Positions 1 to 11,259 of a stretch of DNA of 64,000 nucleotides are shown here, piece by piece. Every line of letters starts with the position of its first letter. The stretch's first letter is position 1. The notes below the pieces were generated by a model, which saw only the letters and a program-made list of their open reading frames with translations, was not told where the DNA came from and did no database searches. Location of the stretch: contig NW_020653200.1 in the NCBI RefSeq assembly GCF_003589595.1, positions 1,789,951 through 1,853,950 of the forward strand, written 5' to 3'. This DNA comes from Hyposmocoma kahamanoa (taxonomy: Eukaryota > Arthropoda > Insecta > Lepidoptera > Cosmopterigidae). Position numbers and translations under genes: made by a program.

Positions 1-302
1 ATCGGCTTTATTTTACTTGTGCATGCAAAATAAATTAGAAACAATTAAGAAAATTACATAAATCCTTCATAAAAAAACAACAATTTAATTTATTAAATTC
101 GTTGATGGTTCGAGTTTACTTACAGTGACAGCTTCAGCAACCCGTGGTAACGTATAATGAAAAATTGACACTGGCGACGATCGCTATATTTTGTATATTT
201 TTTTTATAAAACTGACACTGGTCCAAGCCTAGTGGCCGCCATTAAGAAAATATTAATAATAATATATTAATTTAATAATACACTAGTACCAGTGCAGATA
301 TA
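1..302. other. No gene seen; AT-rich flank
   Basis: AT-rich sequence with no open frame or recognisable repeat. It ends with the TA dinucleotide (301-302) that flanks the Tc1-type element starting at 303. Confidence 0.6.
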
Positions 303-1847
303 CATACATCAAAAGTGTCTAGGGATCAAGTACGTTTAAGAGTATTGCTGCAATTAGGGTTAATTATATTAACTTTTTTGTATCGCTATTGATACTTTTT
401 AGTGAGTTTTAACATTTAAATAAGGAATATTGTTTAAAATTCGATAATAAGAAGAAAATCGATTGTCAATGTGGTTTTGTATAAAAATGAGTTATAGCGT
501 TTTGACAAAATCATTACAATATCTGCATCGGAACTGAAACAATTTACATTATTATGGAGAGACGACATCATTTAACCCGAGAAGTGATGATGCGAGCCGT
601 CGGAATGTTGGAAGCTGGTTCCAGGCAACGTGCTGTGGCTTTCACTCTTAACACTACACAGAGCGTCATAAGTCGGCTCTGGACACGCTATCGCATGACG
701 GGCAGCGTGGGCGAGCGACATGGAGGACGATCTCGCATCACGACTCGCAGACAGGACCGGTATATCCAAAATACTGCTCGACGGAATCGTACCATGACCG
801 CCATGATGTTGGTTACGAGGCTCCACAGCTCCACAGGCTTGCTAATAAGCGATCAAACAATCCGAAATCGTTTACGTGAAGTGGGTCTGCGATCCCGAAG
901 GCCGTTCAGAGTTCCACCTATTGCACCCTGCAATCGCAGGACCCGTTTACGATGGGCTCGCGAACACAGAAACTGGGAGGAAGAAGACTGGCGCTATGTG
1001 TGCTTTTCGGATGAATCCCGCTTCGGTATGAGACCGGATACAAGACGTACTCGAGTTTGGAGAACATCTGGACGTCATGAACGTTTGAGATATTGTCAGG
1101 AAGTTCATCCATATGGTGGGGGAACAATAATGATATGGGCCGGTATTTGGATCGGCGGAAGAACCGATCTCATTTGGATCAGGGGTAACCTCAATGCTCA
1201 AGTTTACGCAGAGAGGATAGTTTCAGATGTTATCATCCCTTTGCGAGGCCAGTTGGGTGATTCATTTCAACTAATGCATGACAACGCACGTCCACACACG
1301 GCTAGAGTCGTAACACGCATTCTTGCCGAAGCTCGTATCAACGTTCTGCCGTGGCTTGCTCAATCGCCAGACCTCAATCCAATTGACCACGCATGGGATA
1401 TGCTTCAAAGAAGAGCTGTGCCGAGTACGCATACCGTACATACTCTACAACAATATTTTGACTTGTTACAAAACACATGGGCGGCCATTCCTCAAAGTGA
1501 TTTTGATGAACTCATCTTAAGCATGCCAAATCGCTGTAATTGTGTGATTCGTGTTAACGGTGGAAATACAGATTATTAATTTTCTTATCTTTACAATAAA
1601 AATGAGCAAAATCATCATTTTCGCCATTTTTTTGTCATTTAATTGACGCCGTTAATTTGAGTTTTTTCCCACAATTTGCAAAAACATCAATTTTAGTTTA
1701 TTTTAATTAAATATAGGGGTAAGCGGTTAAATAAAACATAAGCATTAAAATAAGAAGTCGTCCTGGAAGACTGGATTTGGTAAATATTGCTTAAATAATT
1801 TTTATTTCAAAAATATTCACTTGATCCCTAGACACTTTTGATGTGTG
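303..1847 (+). mobile_element. Tc1/mariner DD34E-type transposon, copy A
   Basis: A 1545-bp element bounded by terminal inverted repeats of about 29 bp (right end read inward: CACACATCAAAAGTGTCTAG...; the left end has one mismatch) and by TA at 301-302 and 1848-1849, the target duplication of this superfamily. It encloses one full-length transposase frame. The same element, in the same orientation, is at 60942-62485. The ends and the internal sequence match copy B closely, so both insertions are fairly recent compared with the other repeats here. Confidence 0.93.
554..1579 (+). CDS. Tc1-type transposase, 341 aa, third catalytic residue changed
   Basis: Cut-and-paste transposase of the IS630/Tc1/mariner superfamily, acting in the nucleus on the terminal repeats of its own element. 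The N-terminal ~115 residues are a bipartite helix-turn-helix DNA-binding region with an AT-hook-like GGRSR stretch. The catalytic domain shows the first Asp in CFSDESRFG, the second Asp in HDNARPH and, 34 residues later, the third position in SPDLNPIDHAW. That third residue is Glu in copy B (PIEHAW), as expected for a DD34E Tc1 enzyme, but Asp here (GAC for GAG). The frame is otherwise intact from ATG to TAA, and its length is normal for Tc1. The protein differs from the copy at 61193-62218 at about 11 of 341 positions. The change probably weakens or abolishes activity, which is inference. Confidence 0.93.
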   Translation: MERRHHLTREVMMRAVGMLEAGSRQRAVAFTLNTTQSVISRLWTRYRMTGSVGERHGGRSRITTRRQDRYIQNTARRNRTMTAMMLVTRLHSSTGLLISDQTIRNRLREVGLRSRRPFRVPPIAPCNRRTRLRWAREHRNWEEEDWRYVCFSDESRFGMRPDTRRTRVWRTSGRHERLRYCQEVHPYGGGTIMIWAGIWIGGRTDLIWIRGNLNAQVYAERIVSDVIIPLRGQLGDSFQLMHDNARPHTARVVTRILAEARINVLPWLAQSPDLNPIDHAWDMLQRRAVPSTHTVHTLQQYFDLLQNTWAAIPQSDFDELILSMPNRCNCVIRVNGGNTDY

Positions 1848-1967
1848 TAGTATGAAAAATGGATTTTTTTTAATAATAAAAACAGCCACATGGTTTCCAA
1901 CTACAGATTAGGTAGGACCACATCCCTCGTTGAGTAGCGTCAGTTTAAGGTTAATAAGGTTAACAAT

Positions 1968-2210
1968 TCACGGAGCGGTTTCCATCCGCGCCCACCGGTT
2001 CTGCTAGACAGCGGTTTTATTTCAATACTCACGACCCTGCAAGTTTGTGCGGGCACGTAGCTGCCGCGGTTGCCGGCACGAAACCGTTGCGATCGCGGAA
2101 CGGACCGGCGGCGCGGCGCGGGCGCGGTTCTACTAGTTACCGCCGCGGCAACCGCGGGCAACCGTCACCACTACAGGCGTAAAACGACGCGGGTGAAAAC
2201 CGCTCCGTGA
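1968..2210. repeat. GC-rich foldback repeat with inverted ends
   Basis: A 243-bp GC-rich block in AT-rich surroundings. Its ends are inverted copies of each other over about 23 bases (TCACGGAGCGGTTT... on the left, ...AAACCGCTCCGTGA on the right) with two mismatches. The right end recurs at about 10550-10580 (GGGTGAAAACCGCTCC) with a diverged GC-rich interior. It may be a small non-autonomous DNA element, or part of the LTR of the decayed retroelement that follows. I cannot decide between these. Confidence 0.5.
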
Positions 2211-2923
2211 GTTCTTAGTGTATCGAAAAATGAGTTTCAGCGCCATCTAACGTGTAATAGTTAGCTATTATATACTAGTAGTATTTTTACTAAAACGCCA
2301 CCTGTTGGTGAATGACTAAACCAGAATGAAAACATTACTGAAATATTGTGATATAACTCTTATTCAAGTGATTGTAAGATTAATTTTGTTAAATTTTAAA
2401 ATTGTTTTACGTCATTTTCACGTTTTAAGCCCTACCCAATCAAAATCTTTAAGTTATGGTAGTAGATAATATAGCGTAAAGTTTTAATTGCACACAAGCT
2501 AAAAAGTGGCGACATCGGCACCCGATCTTACATAGCGTCATTACATATCTCCCTTTTTTTCTATATCTATCTATGGTCGTGTTGGACGGGTGTGAATGTC
2601 GAGGGCGCAGTATCGTGCGAGCGAGCACTGCGAACACACCTCCGAAACTAAACTGTCAGTTTAACCATTCTTAAAAACGTAATGTAAACCAATAAGTGTT
2701 TTGTAAAAATAAAAAAAGGTGTAATTATTTCGTAATCCTGAAAATTGACCCGGATAGTGACGGCTGTATTGCTTAGCCATCCTCAGAGCCGTCATTAGAC
2801 GGGATCAGAACCTGACTATCACTGGCGCGTAATGTTCGAGATGTAGCAGAAGAATATGACGTAATTGATCGAAGCTATTAGAACTCGCACCATACATTTA
2901 CTCTCCTCTAGCCAACGTTTCTA
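2211..2923 (+). repeat. Probable 5' LTR remnant of a Ty3/Gypsy element
   Basis: Two stretches recur elsewhere. 2403-2550 matches 10610-10760, and 2700-2799 matches 6712-6818 just after the integrase fragment. The segment ends near 2922 in CA, followed by TGGCGACCCTGCC, which resembles the tRNA-Arg primer-binding site used by 412/mdg1-type Gypsy elements. It is therefore read as the 5' LTR of the element whose pol lies at 4.4-6.7 kb. The LTR start is not resolved. Confidence 0.4.
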
Positions 2924-3076
2924 CATGGCGACCCTGCCATATAAGCGTGCGCTTCGCGATCGGACGTCATGGGATCATTTTATGAACTTAGATTAATTTA
3001 TGTACGCGACACCGGGAATTTGAACGTTTATACTGCCCTCGTAACGAAAAAAGGCACAACTATGCATATTTTAACT

Positions 3077-3310
3077 GTCTCCGTGGCCGAACGGTTACCA
3101 TGCCGGACTGCGACGCAGAGGTCCCAGGTTCGATTCCCGGGCCGGGAGAAATATTTGTATGACCTACATTTATTTCTCTCGTGAGTTTCGGTGTAATTTG
3201 TGGTTGTCTATGTGTGTGTACATGGCACCCGCGACACAGGGTTTCCCTAGTGCGGGGCTATGTTGAGTGTGTGCGTTGTTATTATTAATGTTATTATTAT
3301 TTATACAGCA
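3077..3310 (+). mobile_element. tRNA-derived SINE
   Basis: The head carries a tRNA-like A box (TGGCCGAACGG) and a B box (GGTTCGATTCC at about 3130). A non-tRNA body follows, ending in an ATT-rich tail (about 3277-3306). The tRNA-like part lacks a clean cloverleaf and continues into the body, so it is a SINE and not a tRNA gene. It lies inside the decayed Gypsy element. Confidence 0.75.
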
Positions 3311-4399
3311 GTTGTGCCTTTTTTTTTTTTTTTTTTTTTTATTTCTTTATACGTACATAGTGGAAAAGACAATCCAAGCAAGAGGAAATACTAATTGACC
3401 AAAATGCTGGCGGGGGCGGACGAAATCACGCGAACGGTGCTATAGATTATGGGATTCGCTCTTAAAATGTGTTGCTGTATATGATGCTTGCTGTTATGGT
3501 GTTGTATAATAGATGTCACGAACAATTGATACGCCGGGAGATTAACCACATGGTGGTCCAACGAGTAATGTTGCGCCGGAAGCAGACTGAAGTCACAGTT
3601 TAGAAAAATACGAGCAGCAGTGACGTGAGAAGCAAGGTAGTGAAGTGCTAAAGGTACTCGAATTTTTAATTTGTATTGCCGATAAATAATTATGTAGTGA
3701 ATATACCTAATTATTAACTAGATAATGATAAACTTACTCAACCTTATTTAAAAGTACCTATCCAAAATATTAACATTTTAAGTGCTTTTAATATATATTT
3801 TAAATACATTTTCAATATTACTCTAGTTAGTGAATTAGTGAAAAAATATAATATTATATCGATATAAATAACTAATGATCATGTGTAATTTTTAAGATTC
3901 TATTAATTATAGATAACATATTCGCGTTAGAATTTTCGCTATGTTGGCGCTCGGACCATGTAACATAATAATACGAGAAAGAGATGGATAATCCTGCCTG
4001 CCAATCCACGCACACATTTGCGCGTATGCAAATAGCGCCTTGTTGTATGCAGTAGTAGTAGGTAAATAACTTTCGACCGTTGTATGGAGTATCCGAGGTG
4101 TGCTCTACAATCTCGCAAAGGCACACTAGTACCCAGCCGACAAGACTGGTATCCACCAGAGGTCACCTCGACGGTTCTGGTAGGGGTGGCAGTTGGTACA
4201 GAGTCAGGAGGTAGGATAAATATCATGATTAATAAAGACCAGCAGTCAAGTTTGTCCCTAGAAACCGACGCCCGCCACATTTGGAAACTTGTTTTCGAGC
4301 ATTATAATTTTATAGAAATCATGGAAAGACTTATAAAAGTAAATTTAAAACTAAATCTCTAAAATGACAGTTTTTAAAAGGGGAAATATTATATCTTGC
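3311..4399. other. No recognisable gene; poly-T and unassigned open frames
   Basis: Contains a homopolymer T run (about 3320-3341). An open frame of 92 codons at 4084-4362 has no motif I recognise. It lies between the presumed LTR and pol of a retroelement and could be decayed gag or insertion debris. Confidence 0.4.
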
Positions 4400-4975
4400 A
4401 CCAGACCCAGAAAAAAACAACTGTGCTGAAAAATTCAACCTCCACGAATGCAGATGAAGTTAAACGTTTTGTTGCATTTAGCAATTATTACCATACATTT
4501 ATTCCAAATCTCGCACCAGTATCTGTACCTTTGAATCAGCTTAGTCGAACAAATCAACCTTTTGAGTGAAATCATTAGCTTCATCTCCAATTCTGGAATA
4601 CCCTAAATTCGAATAAGCATATTATTATATAATTTCTATTGCAAACAGATGTATCGGGATTAGCCGTAGTTGCAGTATTGTGTAATGGAAATATGAAACC
4701 AGTAGCTTATGCCAGCAGGCCACTAAATAAGGCAGCGCGAAACTATCACACAATTCAAGAGGAGCTTGTGGCATAGTATGGGCGATTAAATACTTTAGGC
4801 CTTATCTATACGGGTAACATTTGACAATATTGACAGATGACAACCCACAATTTACTTATTTGGCATGCGAGACTCGTCGAGCAGATTGTTGAAATTTATG
4901 ATATAAAATACATAAACGGGCAGGATAACGTTATAGCGGATGCATTATCTAGGATAGTTATAACATTAAAATGAA
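4400..4975 (+). mobile_element. Ty3/Gypsy pol remnant: reverse transcriptase end and RNase H
   Basis: Translation in several frames gives fragments typical of Gypsy-class pol. A stretch at about 4440-4565 contains FVAFSNYYHTFIPN from the end of the reverse transcriptase. A stretch at about 4640-4780 contains QTDVSGLAVVAVL and VAYASRPLNKAARNY from RNase H. A stretch at about 4905-4960 contains YINGQDNVIADALSR, the conserved end of RNase H. Stops and frameshifts separate the pieces, so no functional polyprotein is encoded. Confidence 0.8.
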
Positions 4976-4984
4976 TTAAAAAGT

Positions 4985-5460
4985 ATGTATGAAGAAATTA
5001 CTGTAATGACAAGAGTGCTAAAGAGGAGAAAGGATTACATGGATTTAGATATGGATGAGACACGGATATCTAATAAGTTCATTAACGAAAGGTCTGATCG
5101 GCCAAGAGTTGTGGAGTTATTAAAGAAACCGTCTGATTACGTAGAGATGTTATTTATAAAAGGCGAAAGTATAGAGAAAATGGATGAATATCCGATGAAT
5201 GTCAATGCTTCGCGTATGATAAAAATAATGAAATAATATACATAAACCTCAATAATATAAGCCACATTTCTCGCGAATCGAATTTGGGACAAAGTGGAGT
5301 AGTTTTTGCGAGGAAAATAAAGTAGAAAGAATATGCGTATTAAAAAATGACGCATAATAAATAAGATATGCGAAAAAATTAATAATATAAAGAAATGGAC
5401 CGTTTTACATTTATGTATTTTGAGAGGTATTAAACGATTTGATAACGACGACAAAACGGG
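4985..5460 (+). mobile_element. Decayed Gypsy RNase H-integrase linker
   Basis: An 83-codon open frame (4985-5236) followed by a frameshifted stretch with basic and hydrophobic residues. It sits between the RNase H and integrase fragments of the same element, so position is the main argument. No catalytic motif is visible. Confidence 0.4.
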
Positions 5461-5461
5461 T

Positions 5462-6352
5462 CATTTTATTGATAGACGCAATAAATTGGATGGACATCAA
5501 TGACTTGAATATTAATATAAGTAAAACCAAAGTTATGACATTTAAATCTTATAACTCAAATCCCATACCGGTTAAAATTAATTGCAACGCTGATATTGTA
5601 GATTAAGTAGACACAATTAACTTTCTTGGGTTAACAAACGACATGAACCTGAACTAGAGGGAACACATCTAACAGATGTTGAACATGAACCTAAACAAAT
5701 TTGTTTACGCTCTACGAAGTCTGTCTCGTGTGAAGCTGCTTTGACAGCCTATCACGGCACGGTCTTCTACTATGGGGCAACTCAGTAGTCTTAGAAAGAG
5801 CGTTTAAAGTCCGGAAGAAGTGTATTCGAGCAATTTGCGGCGTGTGGTTCGAAGACAGTTGCAAACCGCTGTTCAAAAGGCTAAACATATTACCTTTGCC
5901 ATGCATGTACATTGGGAATATCTGTGTATTTGTCAACTCTCATCCTCAATATTTAAAAACACACGGTGAAGTCATTCAAAGGCATACTAGAGCAAAAATT
6001 ATGAATCTTTTATACCAACCTCGTTGCCACAAAGTAATTTATAAGGATAACTGCTTCAACATGTATATAATTATTTATTATAAATTACAAAACGAAATTA
6101 AATTATTAGAAGGACATACTTTTAAATTACAATTGACAAAATGACTTTTGATACCTTGCTTCTATAGTAATAAAGAATATTTAGAATTTACAAATTCATT
6201 ATATTAATTAGAAACTATAGAGACTAAACATTAAATCCCATCAATATTTGCACATCTGCTTGCAGGTTGAACATAATGTACCTAATTTTACTTAAGACCT
6301 ATGTAATTCCTGTGTTCTGGCAAATAAACTTATTCTGTTCTATTCTATTCTA
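5462..6352 (+). mobile_element. Jockey-like LINE 3' end inserted in the Gypsy element
   Basis: Fragments of the C-terminal half of a non-LTR reverse transcriptase: a stretch beginning NWMDINDLNI with SKTKVMTF (5485-5550), then a 100-codon frame at 5842-6144 with DSCKPLFKRLNILPLP and RHTRAKIMNLLYQPRCH. The 3' end is TTCTATTCTATTC-type pentamer repeats (about 6331-6350). The Gypsy integrase resumes directly after it, so this is a 5'-truncated LINE nested in the older element. Confidence 0.75.
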
Positions 6353-6700
6353 AGATATACTATGATTTAGTGGGCCCCTTACCAAATGACTATGAAGGCA
6401 ATTGTTTAGATGTTTGCTTTATAAAAAAATTTGGACTTATTTTAAGGTTTGGCCATTACATACCATTTAATCGCGGTACGGAGTTCATTTCGTCAACAAT
6501 TTAAAAGGTGTGTAAACTTTTAGGTGTAGAAAGACTCATCAACCCCTTACCCCATCAATCTGTTGGAGCCCTAGAAAACATGCATAATGCAAGCATATGG
6601 GAGTATTTCTACGAATATACTGTGAACAAAGATCTGACTCCTGGAGTTATTGGTTACCTTATGGACATTCAGTTTCAATACTATAGTACATACTAGTACA
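6353..6700 (+). mobile_element. Ty3/Gypsy integrase remnant
   Basis: YDLVGPLPNDYEGN (about 6358-6405) is the start of the integrase catalytic core. Further on come RGTEFIS, KLLGVERLINPLPHQS and GALEN (about 6475-6580), the second half of the core with the Glu region. Stops interrupt the reading. A short copy of the presumed LTR follows at 6712-6818, which supports reading 2.2-6.8 kb as one dead element. Confidence 0.75.
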
Positions 6701-6711
6701 TAATACGTATT

Positions 6712-6820
6712 TTGTAAAAATCAACAAGGTGTAATTATTTCATAATCATGAATCATGAAAATGGACTCGGATAGTGACGGCCGTATCGCTCAGCCATCCT
6801 CAGAGCCGTCAAATATAATA
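6712..6820 (+). repeat. Partial second copy of the presumed Gypsy LTR
   Basis: Closely matches 2700-2799, including the blocks GGTGTAATTATTTC and CAGCCATCCTCAGAGCCGTC. The copy is truncated on both sides. Its place just after the integrase fragment fits a 3' LTR remnant. Confidence 0.5.
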
Positions 6821-7128
6821 ATAGAGATGGTCATTTATAAACAGAACTAACATATTCCACCTCATGACATCAATTTTATTTGTAAGTCTCAATCGTGAAT
6901 GTTCATTTTTAGTACCTATCATGGGTGCAACTGCGACCAGTGGCAGATTCTACAAGTCCCCGCGACAAACGTTCGCGTTCGAGTTGTCGCGCCTGTTTTG
7001 ATAATCATATGCAAGTAAATAAAAGTGGTTTGTTCTTAGCAATAACATATTTTACGTTTAATTTTTTTACACCTTTACTAATCCACCAAATGAAATGTGC
7101 TTCACTACAGAACGTCAAAGATATTTAC

Positions 7129-7329
7129 GATCTGATGCTTCGTTCCCTTCAGGTATCGCGCCGCGTCCGGCTGACAAGTCGGCAGAAACTTGTCCAACCA
7201 TAGTGGCCGTAGGTTGGAGCATGGAGGGAGCTTTGGTCATATGTGGCACAAAGCATTTCTGCCTTGGGCACGGCCCTTTAGCTATTGGACCAAGCTTAGC
7301 ACTGCAGAAAGATTCGTTGGTCTTGGAAC
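7129..7329 (-). CDS. Exon 15 (most downstream seen) of the giant gene
   Basis: Acceptor ttacttctag, then GT completing a codon, 66 whole codons, then one base before the donor gtaaat. The peptide starts SKTNESFCSAKLGP and contains AKGPCPRQKCF, which echoes the [10 protein letters not shown] motif of the exon at 23789-25630. The rest is polar and Ala/Ser/Gly-rich (QVSADLSAGRG). The opposite strand is also open but lacks a donor. The isolated position, more than 7 kb from the next exon, makes membership slightly less sure. Confidence 0.6.
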
Positions 7330-7599
7330 CTAGAAGTAATTGTATTAATAAGAACATATTAAATTTATTAAATTATCTTCCCTGTACTATAATATTCGTA
7401 GAACTAGTCAATAGAAATAGTGGGAACGAACGTGGGACTTAAGTTAGGCACATGATTTATTTCTTGTAAGGCTTATTCAGTAGATTCTACCAAGTTTTAT
7501 TAATCAAAATACTCGTATATTGCATTTCAATGTTCATTAGGCGTATTGGCCAATAGGCGTAGAGGTGAATAATATATATGCACGAGCCCTGTAAGGTGG

Positions 7600-7830
7600 G
7601 GTCGGGCTCGGCCTGCGGCGAGTGATCGGTTTCAGATTACGGGGTGTGCTTATGCTTTTCGGTGTCACAGCGGTTAGTACTATGGGCGCTTGGTGAGGAG
7701 GTTCCAGATTCGATTCCCGATTTAAGCCAATTTATGAAGTTGGTTCTGGTCAGGGTATTCTGGGTATTGCCCTCAGAGTTATCGTTCCTCTGGTACTCAT
7801 AGTACAGGAAATAACCTAGTTTGAGATCAG
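7600..7830 (+). mobile_element. SINE-like repeat with B box
   Basis: A tRNA-like piece with AGATTCGATTCCCG is followed by GCCAATTTATGAAGTTGG. The same arrangement is found reversed at about 41275-41420. The A-box region is degenerate. Boundaries are approximate. Confidence 0.5.
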
Positions 7831-8099
7831 AAATTTGTGTGATTGTAATTTTTTCCCTAAATACTTCTTTTTGACATAATTCCAATAAAAAATTATCTAA
7901 TAGAGAGACGGTCGCGATGCAACAACGCTATAGGTATCTCATTTTCAATACATCAGGAAGAAAGCCTTACATTTTGAATAATTGTGAAATCTTGTACTCG
8001 TAATAGAGTCTCCGTATACTACCCACGGTGACGTCCGGATGCTTCGGCCTTCGCCTTCCGCTGAAACTCGGCCTACGGCCTCAGCACTTTTGACTTTGT

Positions 8100-8545
8100 A
8101 TTAAAAATTAACATAGTCTATAATGGCAACCATATTGAAAAATGGCGAAAAATAAGTATGGATCATAAATTATTATGAAACACCCTTAGAGTGCCACGTG
8201 CCAATTTTCAAAGGAATCAGAGCAAATTTTTCTGCCCAACTTTTTCTGCAAACACTTCTAAGGCGGCCATATTTGAAAAAGGCGAAAACCCGTTTTGCCC
8301 ATATTATTATTATTATCAGGCACTTCTAGAGGTCTCCGCATGCCAATTTTCAATCGAATCAGAGCAAATCTCTTTCAGCAGCTATTTTTAACGTAAAAAC
8401 TCTTATATGACAGCCATATTAAAAAAAGTGGCGAAAAAAATTGTTGACCCCAAATTATGATGAAGGACTCCTAAAGCCTAAAGCCGCACGCCAATTTTCA
8501 GCCGGATCGAAGCAAGATTTTCCTCGGCCGCCATTTTGAATTCAT
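8100..8545 (+). repeat. Diverged tandem repeat, about 140-bp period
   Basis: Three to four units share the phrase TGCCAATTTTCA followed by an AATCAGAGCAA-like block, then a GGCGGCCATATT-like block and GGCGAAAA. Unit starts fall near 8200, 8340 and 8485, with a partial unit before. The units differ by many substitutions, so the array is old. No coding potential is evident. Confidence 0.55.
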
Positions 8546-10070
8546 CATCTTGAATTTTTTAACACAGACAATTTACCACTGTTATACCCTCTATGACATT
8601 TCTTCGAGCACCTCCTACTTATCTTCAATAGTTTCCGTTATAGAAGACCATGAAATTTCTAAGGCATCCATCTTGTTTATTTGAATTTCGAACATTTTTA
8701 CTTCCGACGGAAATTGCTTAGGGTGTAACCTCATAAAAGTGCACAAACATTCCGTTAATATATTATAGTTCTTGCAGGCCGTTGATCTCTCTTTCATGTT
8801 TTCCACATTCAGGTCATCTCATATTTGATTCTTTGCTTTGGAACCCATCCGCGTACAATGGTATAAATATCTTTTTATATATATATATATATGGTATGTA
8901 TATATAGGGAAGTATGCGTTCTATTTCCATCAAAGGGCCGCTGAAGCGACCCGCGAGGGCTTCTTTAGAGACTTGTGTGAGAGGTTGGGAGTTTACATTT
9001 CTGTAGAGAATCTTCTTTGGTTGAGTTTGGATGGGAGGGAGCACGGTTATTGACTGCTTCAGTTTAGTTACATGTAGGGGTAGTTGATATGATCGCTTCA
9101 AGTCGTAACCTTAAATATCTCAGACAAACAAGTCGTAACCTTATATATCTCAGACAAACCAGTCGCATATTATTGACAGCTGCAAAGATTCAGAATAGTG
9201 AATTTCACTTCAGAACACTTTCGGTTCTGGTAGAACCTGACTAAGGTCTTTGACAATTTTTATTTGAAAGCCATGTATCCACTTTTGACGCTTTAGTCTG
9301 GCAGCTTCTGTGCTACTTGATGCGAAGCGCTATTTCAATATTTTTATTGTACTCAATGAACCCGTTCGATCACTATTCCCGTAACACATTTTAAATGATC
9401 TTTATTCGTTTTGGCAGAACAATTACCTAAATATCTACAGTAGTCAGTATCGATCTATCCAGCTACCCGCGTATAGTATGTTGCGCGTTGCGCTGGGCCG
9501 CTAAAGGGGCCCGCGACGCCTGTGTGTTATTAGGCTTGTGACCGTTTGCTGCTTGAAGTGTTTGTTTCATATATATATTTTTGTTAAGTTTATTTGGTTG
9601 TGAGGGAGTCAGGTACAATCTACCTGTATCCAATAGTTTCCGAGATACCGGCCCCCGAAATTTGTATGGCAGCCATTTTGTTTTCCGAATTTCGAATTTG
9701 TTTCACTCCACGTAGTAACTGCCCAGGGTGTGGATAGACATTTGTTTGGAGACCTTGAGTCAAGACGCATACTTTAGCCGCGCAGCTGGGGTCCTACTTA
9801 GGGTCCTACTTATTATTTTTTGTAGAATTCACATGTAATAAGATCAATAACGTCTCGAATTATAATAATAAAAAATCAACAACAATACGAATACCCCAAA
9901 ATAAATATACATATTTTAGAGACAAGCAATTAAATATCTTCTTTTTCAATCTGATTGTATGTTCAAGATGTTCCAACATCTGAGTGAGAAGTCTGATGAT
10001 GCTCATCATAGGTACCCAGCGGCGCAGCTCGTTATTAAGTCATACCAAATGACCTAATTATGCTGGGAGA
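8546..10070. other. No gene; two copies of a short GC-rich repeat
   Basis: Two stretches share GGGCCGCTRAAG followed by CCCGCGA (about 8934-8960 and 9497-9525), which suggests fragments of one dispersed repeat. A dinucleotide AT run lies at about 8877-8892. No supported coding region or splice sites were seen. Confidence 0.4.
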
Positions 10071-10084
10071 GAGACGCGAAAACT

Positions 10085-10180
10085 TCTGTTGACGCTAAGC
10101 CTTTCCCAACTTGTCAGTAGCGCCTCCAGGATTCCAGATGCTAAGTCTCATACGTCTAATTGCTCTGTCTATAGTCTTTT
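10085..10180 (+). repeat. Short dispersed repeat shared with 27860-27910
   Basis: AAGCCTTTCCCAACTTGTCA and the following TAGCGC...CCAGGATTCC appear here on the plus strand and on the minus strand near 27850-27905. It is probably a fragment of a dispersed element. Coding status is unclear. Confidence 0.45.
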
Positions 10181-10429
10181 GAAACAAGAAGACAAATACT
10201 TTAATTTTATTCGGATATCCGTATCTACTTATTTTAAACTTTCTTTAAAAAAGGTAACTGGTAGGAAATTAATTCATCGACTTCAACATCCATAACTTGA
10301 GAAATTGACACACGCTGCCAAATCGGAAATCAATCACAAAATGGCGTGGGAAGGAAAGACCCAACCCGCGCGCATGAAACGCGTCGCCCGCGTACCGACC
10401 GCAGAGTGCGCGGGTGACCGCGTCTCGCG

Positions 10430-10762
10430 CGGTTTGCGGCCGCCACGAGCAACCGTCTCCGCTGCGGGCGTAAAACGCATCGTGAAATGTGCTACTAAAT
10501 TTTGCAAACATTTCTACATTCTTCGGAGACCGCGGTCCAGCTACCGCGGCGGGCGCGGGTGAAAACCGCTCCATGAGTTCTTAAAAAATATATAAAATAA
10601 TATTTAAAATAGTGTTACGTCGTTTTCATGTCCTAAACCCTAACCAATCAAAGTCGTTAAGTTATGGTAGTACATAATAGAGTGTAAAGTTTGAATTGCA
10701 CTTAAGCTAAAAAGTGGCGACATCGGTACCCGATCTTACATAGCCTCATTACATATCACGAA
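10430..10762 (+). repeat. Second copy of the 2.1-2.55 kb repeat
   Basis: Shares the GC-rich right end (GGGTGAAAACCGCTCC, about 10555-10572) and then, after a shorter spacer, 10610-10760 matches 2403-2550 (for example AAGTTATGGTAGTA and AAAAAGTGGCGACATCGG). The spacer is about 160 bp shorter than in the other copy. Confidence 0.6.
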
Positions 10763-10789
10763 AGAAATCCAGTCTTGTCGATTGTCTAT

Positions 10790-11110
10790 GATTAGTCATT
10801 TGGATTTGATACTTCGGCAGTCTCTGACAGGGGGAGAGCCAAACTTATTAAATGGAACGCTCTAAAACGCAGGCGTATGTATTCTCTACAAAACGGAGTC
10901 CCTGTGACCTGACTCCGATTGTTTGTGATGTATCCATACCGATAGCCGACTATCGCCATAAGTTACTTGGAATGAACTAGTTGTCCAGTCTGCACTTCGA
11001 CAGATGCATAGAATACATGGCCAAAAATGTAACCAGGAAGCTTGACATCCTTTTCAAGGTGAGGTGTTACTTCACACTGGGACAGACAAAAAGCTTGCAG
11101 TTATAAAAAA
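10790..11110 (+). mobile_element. LINE reverse transcriptase fragment
   Basis: Frames give GRAKLIKWNALKRR-type residues, then CDLTPIVCDVSIPIADYRHK and YMAKNVTRKLDILFKVRCYF, the part of a Jockey/CR1-type reverse transcriptase that follows the active site. Frameshifts interrupt it. It resembles the fragment at 50.8-51.5 kb. Confidence 0.65.
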
Positions 11111-11259
11111 TTCAAATCGAGCATTTGATTTTGTGGATGTTAGCTTCAGAATGTTTACGGATCAAAGGTGGACCAACAGATTTGCGTAGGTATATTAGAC
11201 CTCTGGACGTCCAGCAATATGAAAAGCTTTTGAGTATTAAATGTCATAGTTTCGGACAA

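Noticed and set aside
3077..3152. Functional tRNA gene
   Set aside because: The A and B boxes are present, but the stems are imperfect and a SINE body with an ATT tail follows.
7095..7442. Plus-strand coding exon overlapping exon 15
   Set aside because: There is a possible acceptor before it but no donor at the end. The minus strand has both borders and the gene's phase.
8100..8545. CRISPR-like regular array
   Set aside because: The units are long, diverged and have no spacer structure. The genome is eukaryotic.
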